A stretch of 64,000 bases of DNA from Chitinophaga pinensis (GCA_945878115.1 CAMDVD010000005.1:1-64000); one strand, 5' to 3'. Positions 44,153 to 51,998 are shown, numbered from the stretch's first letter. Notes: generated by a model from the letters alone, not told the origin. Numbers and translations are program-made.

Positions 44153-44321
44153 TTTTTTTTAATTGAATTGATTATGTTGATGAAAATATTTTTTCGCTTT
44201 CTATATCATCTTTTTTAAATTTCTTTTTTAAGTATCTTGTTTAATACCTTATTACAGTATCTTATTTAAGGTGCTGTTATCTTGCTGTTGTGGATGCGGT
44301 TATGTTATAAGCAGGTTGTTG

Positions 44322-45029
44322 TTAAGTTGCTGTGGTTGGTGCTGTTAAATTCAAATCATTTTTTGCCTTTATTAATGCATCCCTTTTAAGATTTTTTAGC
44401 TTATTATTCTTAGTGCTTTTTTTGCCATTTAAACAAACTTTTGCAAGTACTTCGTGTGATACTGTAAAAGATAAATAGAACCCTCTACAATGGTCTGCAA
44501 ATAGCTTTAAACCCCAATTCATTTGCAATTCTAATAGGACCTTGTCGATATGATATCGTTGCAAGTATTTATTTTGAATAGGGTTTAAAAAACCAGGCAC
44601 TTCCTTTATTGTACTATAGCCAAACATACGCGCATGAATAAATGCTTTGTTTGTCTTGCAATAGGGCTTTGTTCCTAATATTGAGCGGACCGCGCAAAAG
44701 GTGCAAAAGGTGGCAATTTGAAATTCATCTTTTGAATTCTTGTAATAATCAAAAATAATGTCCTTATGTATTCCAGTAGTTGGCGTATTCGATGAAATAC
44801 TATTTGCGATCAGCTTGAAATTCTCAATACTTTTCCTTGCATTTCCTAATGTTATGCCTATTTTCTCGAAGGCTACATAATTTAATATTTCAGTATTGAT
44901 TTGGCTGTGTTCCCTTTGCGCCCTTCGATAAATTGAATAATCAAAAATATTATTCATACAATCTTTATGGTCTATGAATGCGTTTTTAATCAAAGCAATT
45001 GGAAAGTTTAAATACTTTTCTTTATCCAT
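44322..45029 (-). CDS. conserved element protein, possibly replication-related
   Basis: This 235-residue protein has FPIALIKNAFIDHKDCMNNIFDYSIYRRA at its start, repeated aromatic and Cys residues in the middle (CTFCAVRSILGTKPYCKTN) and a basic end (KNNKLKNLKRDALIKAKN). I do not recognise the family. Proteins of this look occur beside excisionase-like genes in small integrative elements of Bacteroidota. It overlaps the upstream 104-residue gene by 8 nt, so it is translated with it. Confidence 0.55.
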   Translation of the reverse strand: MDKEKYLNFPIALIKNAFIDHKDCMNNIFDYSIYRRAQREHSQINTEILNYVAFEKIGITLGNARKSIENFKLIANSISSNTPTTGIHKDIIFDYYKNSKDEFQIATFCTFCAVRSILGTKPYCKTNKAFIHARMFGYSTIKEVPGFLNPIQNKYLQRYHIDKVLLELQMNWGLKLFADHCRGFYLSFTVSHEVLAKVCLNGKKSTKNNKLKNLKRDALIKAKNDLNLTAPTTAT

Positions 45030-45324
45030 TTGCGAACAATTCTAATTGGTTATTTTTTGTTGCAAATTGTTCATTGGTTGTGTAGATATTAGCAATGTGT
45101 TTAGTAATACTGCAATACTTTTTACCGACTATGAATAATTTATTGCTCTGTCTCAACATTCTACAATACCAACAAATATTTTCTCTCATTATTCCTGTTG
45201 CATTGTCGCATTCCTTCATAGTTTTAGGACCTTCATAAAGTGATTGAAATACTTTTTGTAATTGGTCCAAATGTTGATTACTTTCGCCTTGATTTTCATT
45301 GGGGGTGTGAATGTTACTACGCAT
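45022..45324 (-). CDS. small winged-helix-like element protein
   Basis: The start at 45324 overlaps the previous stop as ATGCGTAG, giving 100 residues. LQKVFQSLYEGPKTMKECDNATGIMRENICWYCRMLRQSNKLFIVGKKYC has the layout of a winged helix that picks between alternatives after a lysine-rich turn, as in short regulators or replication helpers of integrative elements. It overlaps the next gene by 8 nt, so three genes (HTH, this one, 235-residue protein) form a coupled unit. Confidence 0.55.
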   Translation of the reverse strand: MRSNIHTPNENQGESNQHLDQLQKVFQSLYEGPKTMKECDNATGIMRENICWYCRMLRQSNKLFIVGKKYCSITKHIANIYTTNEQFATKNNQLELFANG

Positions 45325-45676
45325 TTGTACCTCCAATTTTCTTTTTAGAAACTAGAAAGCTGTCAGCTGTTGAAGTTGTTTCTTCTTGTAGTTCCGCTTT
45401 GGTTTTGCGCCTGTGGCTTTGTAGCCAAATGTCAATTTCATCTTTACTAAAGATTAATTTTTTGCCCTGCTTCATGTTGGGAATTTTCCCAGTATGAACG
45501 AGAGAGTAAATAGTAGCCTTCACTGGATGGTGTGGCAGGTATTCGCAAAGTTGGTTAATGTCTAACCATTCATTTGCTTTGACTTGTTTTGAGTTATTCA
45601 AAACAAATTCTTTAATCAATCGCACATCTTCTTTGAGTGCGCTAAGTGCCTCTGGCATTTCATTAAATGTAATCAT
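45317..45676 (-). CDS. excisionase-like helix-turn-helix protein
   Basis: The protein has 119 residues. WLDINQLCEYLPHHPVKATIYSLVHTGKIPNMKQGKKLIFSKDEIDIWLQSHR, read in pieces (about 37-90), is the MerR/HTH_17 type fold with a wing, common to excisionases and element regulators. The N-terminal helix contains KEDVRLIKEFVL. It begins the element's central operon and may direct excision or gene expression together with the integrase. Confidence 0.8.
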   Translation of the reverse strand: MITFNEMPEALSALKEDVRLIKEFVLNNSKQVKANEWLDINQLCEYLPHHPVKATIYSLVHTGKIPNMKQGKKLIFSKDEIDIWLQSHRRKTKAELQEETTSTADSFLVSKKKIGGTNA

Positions 45677-45767
45677 TACTATAATTTTTTGTAATGTTAC
45701 AAGTATGATTATAGGCTAGAATGATATTCCTATTTTTCCTCCAATTCTACACGAAATCTACTCTTTT

Positions 45768-46982
45768 CTACTTGTTATTTTTATTTTTTCTTTGTTTTTT
45801 AAATTCTGCTTTTCGCCAATTCTTGCATACATATTCAGCACTTGTAAACCCTTCAAAATAATCACTTAATAACGATGCGTATTCTTTTGCACTTCCTCTT
45901 ATAGAACCGCTTTCTACATAGAACATTGCAAATACAAGCATTATTTCTTCCTTCTGAATATCATTGAAATTATATTTTACCGTTGGAGGCTTCATGCGTT
46001 GAAATGCAGAGTATAGGAATTTTTCTATAATATTTTTGTTGGCATATCTTTTAAGACCATTCATAAAATGTTCTTTAACTTCATTGGGTTCCCTACGATT
46101 AAAAATGTTCTCCGTTAATGGAATATTTGGAGAATCCATAATTGCGTTATCCGCATTTTCAACTTTAAAAGCAAATAGCTTTAACTTTTCAGCATTATAA
46201 TTTGTTTCAATTCTTTCATAAAATTCGTTAATAGTTTCATAGTAGTATGATTTCTCAAAGTATAAGTTGCTTTGCCTTAAAGTTGAACGATAAGTTACCA
46301 TGATATTGCGAAATAAGTTTAGCATTCCTAAGCAATCCTCAAGATTTTTGTTTGCAATTAGAAATTCAAAAAAACGTTCAAAATCAGTTAGCATCTTTTC
46401 TATGTTATATCTTGCTATTTTGATTTCGATTATAAGATTTACATTTCTTTTTAAATGTTCTGTATCTATAAGGAAATTGTTATTTGTTATTGTGACAAAC
46501 ACATCAATAAGTAATGAATACCAGTCCGTTTTGTATTTTTCCTCAAAGTATTTAAACCTTTCGCGAATATATTCCTTCATGGAATTATTAATAGAGTCCT
46601 TTTTAAGTTCAGTGTAACCACTTCCTTTTGAACGCCATGTATTAAAAAATTCATCTTTTGGCAATTCTGTAATTTCTCTAAAATGGTATAAAAAAACTAA
46701 CCATTGTTCAAGTAGTAATATTTTAAATTCCAAATCCTTTGGTGTTCCAAAATCATCAGGTAATGAAATTGCTGTATCATAAAAATCATCTATAGCTTTT
46801 TCTAAACTTACAATAAATTTTTTGCTTTTCTTAATATGCCACTCAGTGAAATTAAAATCATTTATAGTGGGAAATTCAGATTTAAACTCCCCATACTTTG
46901 AGTTAAAAAAAACGTCAAATTCTTTGCTAGTTGTAGGTATAAAATACTCATTGACTTGCTTAAGTATATTTTTCATTTTCAC
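45768..46982 (-). CDS. large element protein of unknown function
   Basis: The protein has 404 residues, or 402 from the ATG at 46976; the GTG at 46982 touches the integrase stop. It is helix-rich and highly charged, with many Phe/Tyr pairs (EFDVFFNSKYGEF, ERFKYFEEKYKTDWYSLL, FLYSAFQRMKPPTVKYNFN), and ends KEYASLLSDYFEGFTSAEYVCKNWRKAE, plausibly a DNA-binding helix. It has no enzymatic motif. I considered the RteC regulator family and could not support it. It is translated with the integrase. Confidence 0.5.
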   Translation of the reverse strand: MKMKNILKQVNEYFIPTTSKEFDVFFNSKYGEFKSEFPTINDFNFTEWHIKKSKKFIVSLEKAIDDFYDTAISLPDDFGTPKDLEFKILLLEQWLVFLYHFREITELPKDEFFNTWRSKGSGYTELKKDSINNSMKEYIRERFKYFEEKYKTDWYSLLIDVFVTITNNNFLIDTEHLKRNVNLIIEIKIARYNIEKMLTDFERFFEFLIANKNLEDCLGMLNLFRNIMVTYRSTLRQSNLYFEKSYYYETINEFYERIETNYNAEKLKLFAFKVENADNAIMDSPNIPLTENIFNRREPNEVKEHFMNGLKRYANKNIIEKFLYSAFQRMKPPTVKYNFNDIQKEEIMLVFAMFYVESGSIRGSAKEYASLLSDYFEGFTSAEYVCKNWRKAEFKKQRKNKNNK

Positions 46983-48287
46983 TTATTGTTGTGTAAAGTT
47001 CATCATACTTTTTGAAATTTCCTTTTTCATAGCATCTGGGAAACCACTAAAATAATTATCTGTTGTTGATAGGCTAGAATGTCCTAATGCTTTACTTACA
47101 AATACCATGCTTGCGCCATGGTCTGTTATTGCATTGGTGGCAAAGGAATGACGGGCGTAATACGTGCCAATATTGCCAGTAATGCCAACACTGTTAGCCA
47201 ATGCCTTTAAATGTTGGTTTATGAAACGCACAAAATTATGTTTCGCCCTAAAATTTTGGTCGGGGGTGTTGTCATCATTCAACACATCAAAAATTAATTG
47301 CTTTGGACTTTTATTTTTATTGCCATATTTCTCAATAATACTTTGTACGTATTCGCTTATAAACACTTCAATTTGCCTTGGTTTGTTTTTGGCTGTATTC
47401 TTAGTCTTCTCACGAATAAAATAGAAATATTCGCCCTTAATATCCCTATAACGAAGGTTTACAATGTCAGCAACATTCATGCCATTACAATTGTAACTCA
47501 TAAAGAAAAAATCTTTCGCTTTTTGCTGTTCGGGGTTGCTAGGGGTGGCAAAAAATAATGTATTCAATTCTTCTTTGGTAAGTGCTTTTTTAGTATTGCT
47601 TCCATTAGGTATAAAATATTTGTTTTTATCCTTGCTATTTTGTGAGAAGGGATAGTTAGAAATGTCGATAATTCCGTTTGTAATCGCATAATTAAACATT
47701 ACGCGCATCGCGCGCAAATAAATGCCTATAGTTGTTTTGCTTATGTCGCTATCAAGTAAATACTTTTCAAATTGCTTTAAATATTTAGGTGTGACAGCTG
47801 TAATTGTAAGTTCATTTTTGCCTACATATTCAGCCAATTTCTTTTTGCTACAATTATAACTGCTTGCAGTTCCCAGACGTCCTTCGCTTATTAAATCATT
47901 TATAGCAGTATCATAAATATTAAAAATATTGGTCTCAATGGTATCTGCTTTACGTTGGTAAAATTTCTTTTCAAACTCTTCAAATGAAAAAGGCTTGATT
48001 TTTTCGGCTACACTCTTCGCCCTATTCAAATATTCCTTGATTAGGTTTCTATCTGGGTCGTCTTTCTTTCGTGGTTTCTTGCTTTCCCAAATACTTGTAA
48101 ATTCTTCTTTAGTGTAATCTATGGCTTCGATTGTTTCAGTTTCTTTACTAAGTTTTCCAATTGAGTAGTATTTATTCCTTTGAAGGACCTTGCTATACAC
48201 TTGAATTTTTACTGGGTATTTCCCACTTATTTTTTCACGTCTAAAATCTAGGACCACACTTGCTAGGATTTCAATTTTTTCAGCCAT
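46983..48287 (-). CDS. int: tyrosine-type site-specific integrase
   Basis: This 434-residue protein has the Bacteroidota layout: an arm-binding domain (about 1-75), a SAM-like core-binding domain (about 110-215) and a catalytic domain (about 235-425). The conserved residues are R379 and H380 (YYARHSFATNA), H403 (ALGHSSLSTT) and nucleophile Y412 (NYFSGF). The first catalytic Arg position reads N268 (FMSYNCNGMNVADI), a variant I associate with this integrase branch. It should catalyse integration into tRNA-Asn; the attachment repeat lies 166 nt upstream of its start. Confidence 0.93.
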   Translation of the reverse strand: MAEKIEILASVVLDFRREKISGKYPVKIQVYSKVLQRNKYYSIGKLSKETETIEAIDYTKEEFTSIWESKKPRKKDDPDRNLIKEYLNRAKSVAEKIKPFSFEEFEKKFYQRKADTIETNIFNIYDTAINDLISEGRLGTASSYNCSKKKLAEYVGKNELTITAVTPKYLKQFEKYLLDSDISKTTIGIYLRAMRVMFNYAITNGIIDISNYPFSQNSKDKNKYFIPNGSNTKKALTKEELNTLFFATPSNPEQQKAKDFFFMSYNCNGMNVADIVNLRYRDIKGEYFYFIREKTKNTAKNKPRQIEVFISEYVQSIIEKYGNKNKSPKQLIFDVLNDDNTPDQNFRAKHNFVRFINQHLKALANSVGITGNIGTYYARHSFATNAITDHGASMVFVSKALGHSSLSTTDNYFSGFPDAMKKEISKSMMNFTQQ

Positions 48288-48296
48288 TACTTTTAC

Positions 48297-48336
48297 ATTT
48301 TATGCAAATCTAATCATTTGCATAAAATTTGCATAA
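48297..48336. repeat. integrase arm-type sites, right
   Basis: Direct ATTTGCAT boxes at 48316 and 48327, plus an inverted copy (ATGCAAAT) at 48302, lie between the integrase start and the right attachment site. The direct pair matches the left pair at 42384/42395 in sequence and spacing. Confidence 0.65.
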
Positions 48337-48452
48337 TAATATTGCTTATTGTTACAAAAAATACAAATAATATGAATGTAGTAAAATCAATGCTTATAGC
48401 TATATTTGCTAATCATAACAAAGAAAAGAGGCAATGTTAATATAGCTTTATT

Positions 48453-48500
48453 TCTGACTGTTAATCAGAGGGTCTCTGGTTCAAGTCCAGAAGGGAGAGC
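48453..48500 (+). other. attachment site, right (tRNA-Asn 3' duplicate)
   Basis: The 48 bases are identical to 42290-42337. The 5' half of a tRNA is missing, so this is a fragment and not a second tRNA gene. It marks the right edge of the integrated element. Confidence 0.92.
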
Positions 48501-48509
48501 CAGAATGGG

Positions 48510-48540
48510 AAGGAGGTCAAATTTGACCTCCTTTTCTTTT
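48510..48540 (+). terminator. intrinsic terminator just outside the element
   Basis: AAGGAGGTCAAA and TTTGACCTCCTT (48510-48533) form a perfect 12-bp inverted repeat with no spacer, followed by TTCTTTTTT. It lies 10 bases after the attachment repeat and was probably the tRNA-Asn terminator before integration. Confidence 0.8.
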
Positions 48541-48611
48541 TTAGAACCTTGAAGAACCATGCTAATATTGAGTAAAACTCCAATTGGTTTAGTTAAAACA
48601 GGGGGTTGCTG

Positions 48612-48905
48612 CTTCTCCTTCTTTACAATGTAGTAATTTTAGACGAAAATGGAAAACAAACTCCAAATACAGGACTTCTAATAAACTTACTTTCAAGTTT
48701 AAGTGAATTCTCTTACCATCAAAACCGAGAAAAGATTTTAAATGGTACTGACTTAGCCAAGAAACAAGGGAAATATTCAGGAAGACACTCAAATTCAACT
48801 GAAACACACGAAAAGTATTTGGCAAAAACAAAAAAAAATGATTGAGATGATTAGACAAGGAAATAGTGTTAGAAGTTTTCTAATTGGTGTAATGTCAAAT
48901 TTTTA
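48612..48905 (+). pseudogene. serine recombinase (resolvase) remnant
   Basis: The frame from 48606 encodes NTGLLINLLSSLSEF and REKILNGTDLAKKQGKYSGR, which matches the end of the catalytic domain and hinge of resolvases (S-x-x-EFER-x-x-IxERxxxGxxxAKKxGKYxGR). It stops at 48845. The next frame continues with IEMIRQGNSVRSF, the start of the C-terminal HTH, so a frameshift has split it. The catalytic serine part is absent. It lies just outside the tRNA-Asn element. Confidence 0.75.
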
Positions 48906-48966
48906 ATAATAAACCTAAATTCGGGTTCTAAGACTTTAGTAAATAAGTGTCAATTTTTGTATTGAA

Positions 48967-49737
48967 TTAGAAACGTTTACATAGTGTGTATCGTCGCGAT
49001 TGATTATCGTATAATTCACTTGGTATACCCCTTCCATCCTTAATTAAATTATACTTGTATTCATTTCCTTGGAATATAATTTTTATTAAATCAGGTTCAT
49101 ATCCACCTGAACTATATTTTGTCCATTCTCCACTTACTCTACTTACTATTTTTCCAGCAGAATTATACCTTATCATTACTGATGTTCCTCCATCAAATAA
49201 AGTAACTGCAATTGAGCCGTAACAAAAGGTGTAGTTATTATTTCGTGAATTGTTTTGATTCGAAACATTATCGTTATCTTCAGCAAATACATATCGTTTT
49301 TGTTGTACAACATTCCGTTTTTCGTGAGCAATATCCGTATTGTTCTCAGCCTTTTTTTCTGTGGTTAGTTCTTTATTCGCTTGAACTAATTCTCTATTAC
49401 AACCATACCAAATTCGCCCCTCTTTTTTACCATAAATTTCATAGTGAACCCAAGGGGCTATTTTTGCTTTTTTTACATCTTGGTTTACTTCTAAATATTT
49501 ATTTCTAGCATACTCACAGTTCTCAGGAAGGTTCTGTTTAATACAACTGTACCAAATTCTTCCCTCTTTTTTACCGTAAATTTCATAATGAACCCAAGGG
49601 TCCATCTTTGCGGTTTTTACATCTTGATTTACTTCTAAATATTTATTTCTAGCATACTCACAGTTCTCAGGAGGGTTCTGTCCAAAGGAAATGGTAAAAT
49701 TTATTAAAAATACCATTGTTAAAATTATGTATTTCAT
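48967..49737 (-). CDS. exported protein with internal duplication (HYxxxGxxEGR motif)
   Basis: This 256-residue protein has a signal peptide (about 1-19). Two near-identical units of about 47 residues follow (about 23-67 and 70-113), each with CEYARNKYLEVNQDVK, PWVHYEIYGKKEGRIWY and a terminal Cys. The pattern YL-x-x-N-x-DV-x-x-A-x-x-x-P-x-x-HY-x-x-x-G-x-x-EGR resembles motifs found in large secreted bacterial proteins. A charged linker and a C-terminal beta-rich domain (about 170-256) follow. The function is unknown. The DNA repeat is recent, judging by its few differences. Confidence 0.7.
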   Translation of the reverse strand: MKYIILTMVFLINFTISFGQNPPENCEYARNKYLEVNQDVKTAKMDPWVHYEIYGKKEGRIWYSCIKQNLPENCEYARNKYLEVNQDVKKAKIAPWVHYEIYGKKEGRIWYGCNRELVQANKELTTEKKAENNTDIAHEKRNVVQQKRYVFAEDNDNVSNQNNSRNNNYTFCYGSIAVTLFDGGTSVMIRYNSAGKIVSRVSGEWTKYSSGGYEPDLIKIIFQGNEYKYNLIKDGRGIPSELYDNQSRRYTLCKRF

Positions 49738-49812
49738 ATTTTAATTTTTATTTGTTTTTCCGGCAAAATACCGATGTATTATATTATTGCCAATTATATC
49801 TTTATAAATGAG

Positions 49813-49908
49813 TTACCTTTCAACTTGAGAATAACTCTTACCAATTTTTTCACTTAACCAAGTTTGCTTGATTCCTTTTTCTTCCATTACCTCTTTTATG
49901 CGGTTCAT
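49813..49908 (-). pseudogene. XRE-type HTH regulator fragment
   Basis: An ATG at 49908 begins MNRIKEVMEEKGIKQTWLSE and continues KIGKSYSQVER before a stop at 49813. This is the first 31 residues of a small XRE regulator (KxxGIKQTWLAEKxGKSY is the first half of its HTH); the second half is missing. The remainder of the 49738-50154 gap holds only a direct repeat and a terminator. Confidence 0.7.
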
Positions 49909-50077
49909 TGATTTGTATTAAAATGTAAATGTAACAAATCACGTATAAAAAAGTGGTTTATCCAACGAAAATCATATTGTATTTCAATATATATCAGATT
50001 GTAGTTATTGTTTCTTCAATTCTAAAGGAATTAGAATGACTAAATTTATAGAGGATACCGTAATCAATTAATGAAAA

Positions 50078-50107
50078 ATAGTTGCATCTTTCGTCAATAA
50101 GGGGAGC
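50078..50107 (+). repeat. 30-bp direct repeat, left copy
   Basis: ATAGTTGCATCTTTCGTCAA followed by TAAGGGGAGC matches 50976-51005 with one difference. The bases before it (GTAATCAATTAATGAA) are also similar between copies. A terminator follows each copy. The pair flanks the SDR gene. Confidence 0.8.
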
Positions 50108-50117
50108 ATATAAAAGT

Positions 50118-50153
50118 AAAAGGGTTATACTTGTATAGTGTAACCCTTTTTAG
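50118..50153. terminator. terminator between the repeat and the SDR gene
   Basis: AAAAGGGTTA (50118-50127) pairs with TAACCCTTTT (50141-50150), with A-run and T-run on either side. It can serve either strand and lies directly after the SDR stop on the minus strand. Confidence 0.75.
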
Positions 50154-50154
50154 T

Positions 50155-50871
50155 TTAAAGCCTTTTAAGAATTGAAAAGGGTATTATTCTTAATAAGAGG
50201 GCAATTAACCTCCACCTCTTTGTGATATAAACCACCTTCTTTTTTTGTTTGATGGCTTCAAATATTTGTTCTGCAGCCTTTTGAACAGGAGCTACCCAAA
50301 AGAGACCTTCACTTTTTGCCATTGCGGTATCAACAAATCCTGGACGAGCATCTGTAATCGTGATACTTGAACCATATTTCTTTGCATTTATTCTCAACCC
50401 CTCCAGATAATTTATTTGATATGCCTTTGTAGCATTATATGATGGGGCAATTCCGTTTCCCCTAATTCCTGCAATAGAACTAATGTTAACGAGATGACCA
50501 TATCCTTGTACTTTAAAATAACGTAAAGCCCAGTCAGCAATACACGTAAATCCTTGAATGTTAGTTTTGATTACACTATGCTCAACATCAAAATTTAAGT
50601 TTTTATTCTCATCGCCGATTCCAGCTGAAATAATAAATAAATCCAAGCCACCCATCAGATGAACCAATTCATTACAGGTTGACTCTAAAGTTGATAAATC
50701 CTGAACATCCATTTTTTTAAAGACAATTTTACTGGTCTCTTGTGTCTTTATGGATTGAAATAATTCCTCACGCCTTCCGGTTACACCCACTGCATAACCT
50801 TTTAGTAAAATTATCTCGGCCAATGATTTTCCAATCCCACTTGTTGCCCCTATAATAATAGCTTTTTTCAT
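50155..50871 (-). CDS. short-chain dehydrogenase/reductase
   Basis: The start at 50871 (MKKAIIIGATSGIGKSLAEI) gives 238 residues; an in-frame ATG at 50934 would extend past the promoter. Classical SDR motifs are present: GATSGIGK (cofactor binding), VKKMDVQD-like KKMDVQDL, ISAGIG in place of NNAG, and a catalytic S with Y-x-x-x-K (SSIAGIRGNGIAPSYNATKAY). The PG motif is DARPGFVDT. The substrate is unknown. The gene has its own promoter and sits between 30-bp direct repeats. Confidence 0.9.
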   Translation of the reverse strand: MKKAIIIGATSGIGKSLAEIILLKGYAVGVTGRREELFQSIKTQETSKIVFKKMDVQDLSTLESTCNELVHLMGGLDLFIISAGIGDENKNLNFDVEHSVIKTNIQGFTCIADWALRYFKVQGYGHLVNISSIAGIRGNGIAPSYNATKAYQINYLEGLRINAKKYGSSITITDARPGFVDTAMAKSEGLFWVAPVQKAAEQIFEAIKQKKKVVYITKRWRLIALLLRIIPFSILKRL

Positions 50872-50876
50872 TTGTA

Positions 50877-50907
50877 CAAAAGTAGATAAACAAAGTATGA
50901 ATGGCAA
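50877..50907 (-). promoter_or_regulatory. promoter of the SDR gene
   Basis: On the minus strand, TTG (50907-50905) is followed after 20 bases by TACTTTTG (50884-50877), a perfect TAnnTTTG. The ATG follows 5 bases later, so the message is leaderless or nearly so. This supports the start at 50871. Confidence 0.65.
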
Positions 50908-50975
50908 CTTTCTGCAATTTTGCATGAAGTTCAACCCTTTAATTTCCTGATTGTAACATACTCAATCATCGAATT

Positions 50976-51005
50976 ATAGCTGCATCTTTCGTCAATAAGG
51001 GGAGC
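50976..51005 (+). repeat. 30-bp direct repeat, right copy
   Basis: ATAGCTGCATCTTTCGTCAA followed by TAAGGGGAGC is the partner of 50078-50107, 898 bases away. A looser relative (CTTTCGTTCAAAAGGTGAAC) is at about 52317-52336, again just before a terminator hairpin. Confidence 0.8.
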
Positions 51006-51012
51006 GAAGAAG

Positions 51013-51045
51013 ACAAGCCATCAGAAATGATGGCTTGTTCTTTTA
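51013..51045 (+). terminator. intrinsic terminator
   Basis: ACAAGCCATCA, GAAA and TGATGGCTTGT form a perfect 11-bp stem with a tetraloop, followed by TCTTTTAT. It lies between the direct repeat and the AraC-type gene. Confidence 0.8.
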
Positions 51046-51116
51046 TATTCAATGAATTAGGGCGGTTGCCTCTTTTCTTTTTTCTTTGATTAACTTTATT
51101 GCCTATTTTTTAATTT

Positions 51117-51932
51117 GTGATAAAGACTTTCGCTCCATCTTCTCCGATTCTGAAAAAGTATATTGAATGCTTTTACCTTTATGAAGGCAAATCGACCTCG
51201 AAATTTAGTTATATAGCTTTTCCTCATTTTAATACAGGGCTTTCATTTTTCAAGGGAGCTTCAATTATAAGGGAACAATGGCGTATTGGAATTTCGGAAA
51301 GCAGAGATGCAGCTGTACACATTGAAATACTAGGCAAATACACGAGCCCGCTAAAAATAGATTACAAGGGAAAAGTTCAGGAAATTTCTATTGTATTTAA
51401 ACCATTAGGTCTGAATCGTTTTGTTAGAGATAGTTATCAATCTATTGCACCTCATTTTTCTCAACAATTTACAAATAATGTTTGGGGCGATTTTGGGGAA
51501 AATCTGTTTTCTGGAGATGATGACTTAAGTAATTTGGAATCATTTTTACTTTCTCAATATACTGAAATTCAAGATTTGGCTCGAATTGAAGAGTCACTGA
51601 AAAATTTAGAAAACAGTAATGATGAAACTTCCATCGCTACTCTTGCTATCCTGCTTGGATATAATCAAAAAACCTTCCAAAGACATTTTAAAAAATATAT
51701 GGGTTGTACGCCGATTGAATATCGTAGAATATGCAGATTTAGACACGCCTTGACTAATAAGTTGAATAACGCCCAATTAAAAAATTTAACCGAATTAACC
51801 TATGAAGGTGGGTATTTCGACCAATCTTATTTTATCAAAGAATTCCATAAACTTACCAATCATAATCCTACAGATTTTTTTAAGGCAGCAAGTAAAGTAG
51901 ATGGCGATAAGATAGTTTGGGTAATAAAGTAG
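51117..51932 (+). CDS. AraC-family transcriptional regulator
   Basis: This 271-residue protein has a GTG start. The N-terminal sensor domain (about 1-160; APSSPILKKYIECFYLYEG, FPHFNTGLSFFKG, EISIVFKPLGLNRFV) matches the DUF6597-type domain fused to AraC proteins. The two C-terminal HTHs (about 170-265) include IATLAILLGYNQKTFQRHFKKYMGCTPIEYRRICRF, in pieces, and LTYEGGYFDQSYFIKEFHKLTNHNPTDFF. It probably controls the small membrane-protein gene 66 nt downstream or the SDR gene. Confidence 0.9.
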   Translation: MIKTFAPSSPILKKYIECFYLYEGKSTSKFSYIAFPHFNTGLSFFKGASIIREQWRIGISESRDAAVHIEILGKYTSPLKIDYKGKVQEISIVFKPLGLNRFVRDSYQSIAPHFSQQFTNNVWGDFGENLFSGDDDLSNLESFLLSQYTEIQDLARIEESLKNLENSNDETSIATLAILLGYNQKTFQRHFKKYMGCTPIEYRRICRFRHALTNKLNNAQLKNLTELTYEGGYFDQSYFIKEFHKLTNHNPTDFFKAASKVDGDKIVWVIK

Positions 51933-51998
51933 TGTCCAAAAAGTACAATTTTGAGTAGTTGGGGCTTTCTAATTTTGGGCTAAATAAAATAATTCAAA

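Larger units (their letters stand above)
42290..48500. mobile_element. 6.2-kb integrative element in tRNA-Asn
   Basis: The element is bounded by exact 48-bp repeats of the tRNA-Asn 3' part. A tyrosine integrase gene (46983-48287) lies next to the right boundary and reads inward, and paired ATTTGCAT boxes sit inside both ends. Gene content is one exported cargo protein, two DNA-binding-type proteins, a nuclease, an excisionase-like HTH protein and two unknowns. No relaxase, conjugation, capsid or portal gene is recognisable. It may be a phage satellite or a minimal genomic island. Confidence 0.9.

Noticed and set aside
45768-46982. RteC-type conjugative-transposon regulator
   Set aside because: Its position next to the integrase invited the idea, but no RteC signature could be seen and no conjugation genes are present.
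48453-48500. Second tRNA-Asn gene
   Set aside because: Only the anticodon arm onward is present; the acceptor 5' strand and D-arm are missing. It is the duplicated attachment site.
50078-50107. tRNA 3'-end fragment as an att site
   Set aside because: The ending AAGGGGAGC recalls the tRNA-Asn end, but there is no T-loop (TTCAANT) or paired arm, so a tRNA origin is not supported.
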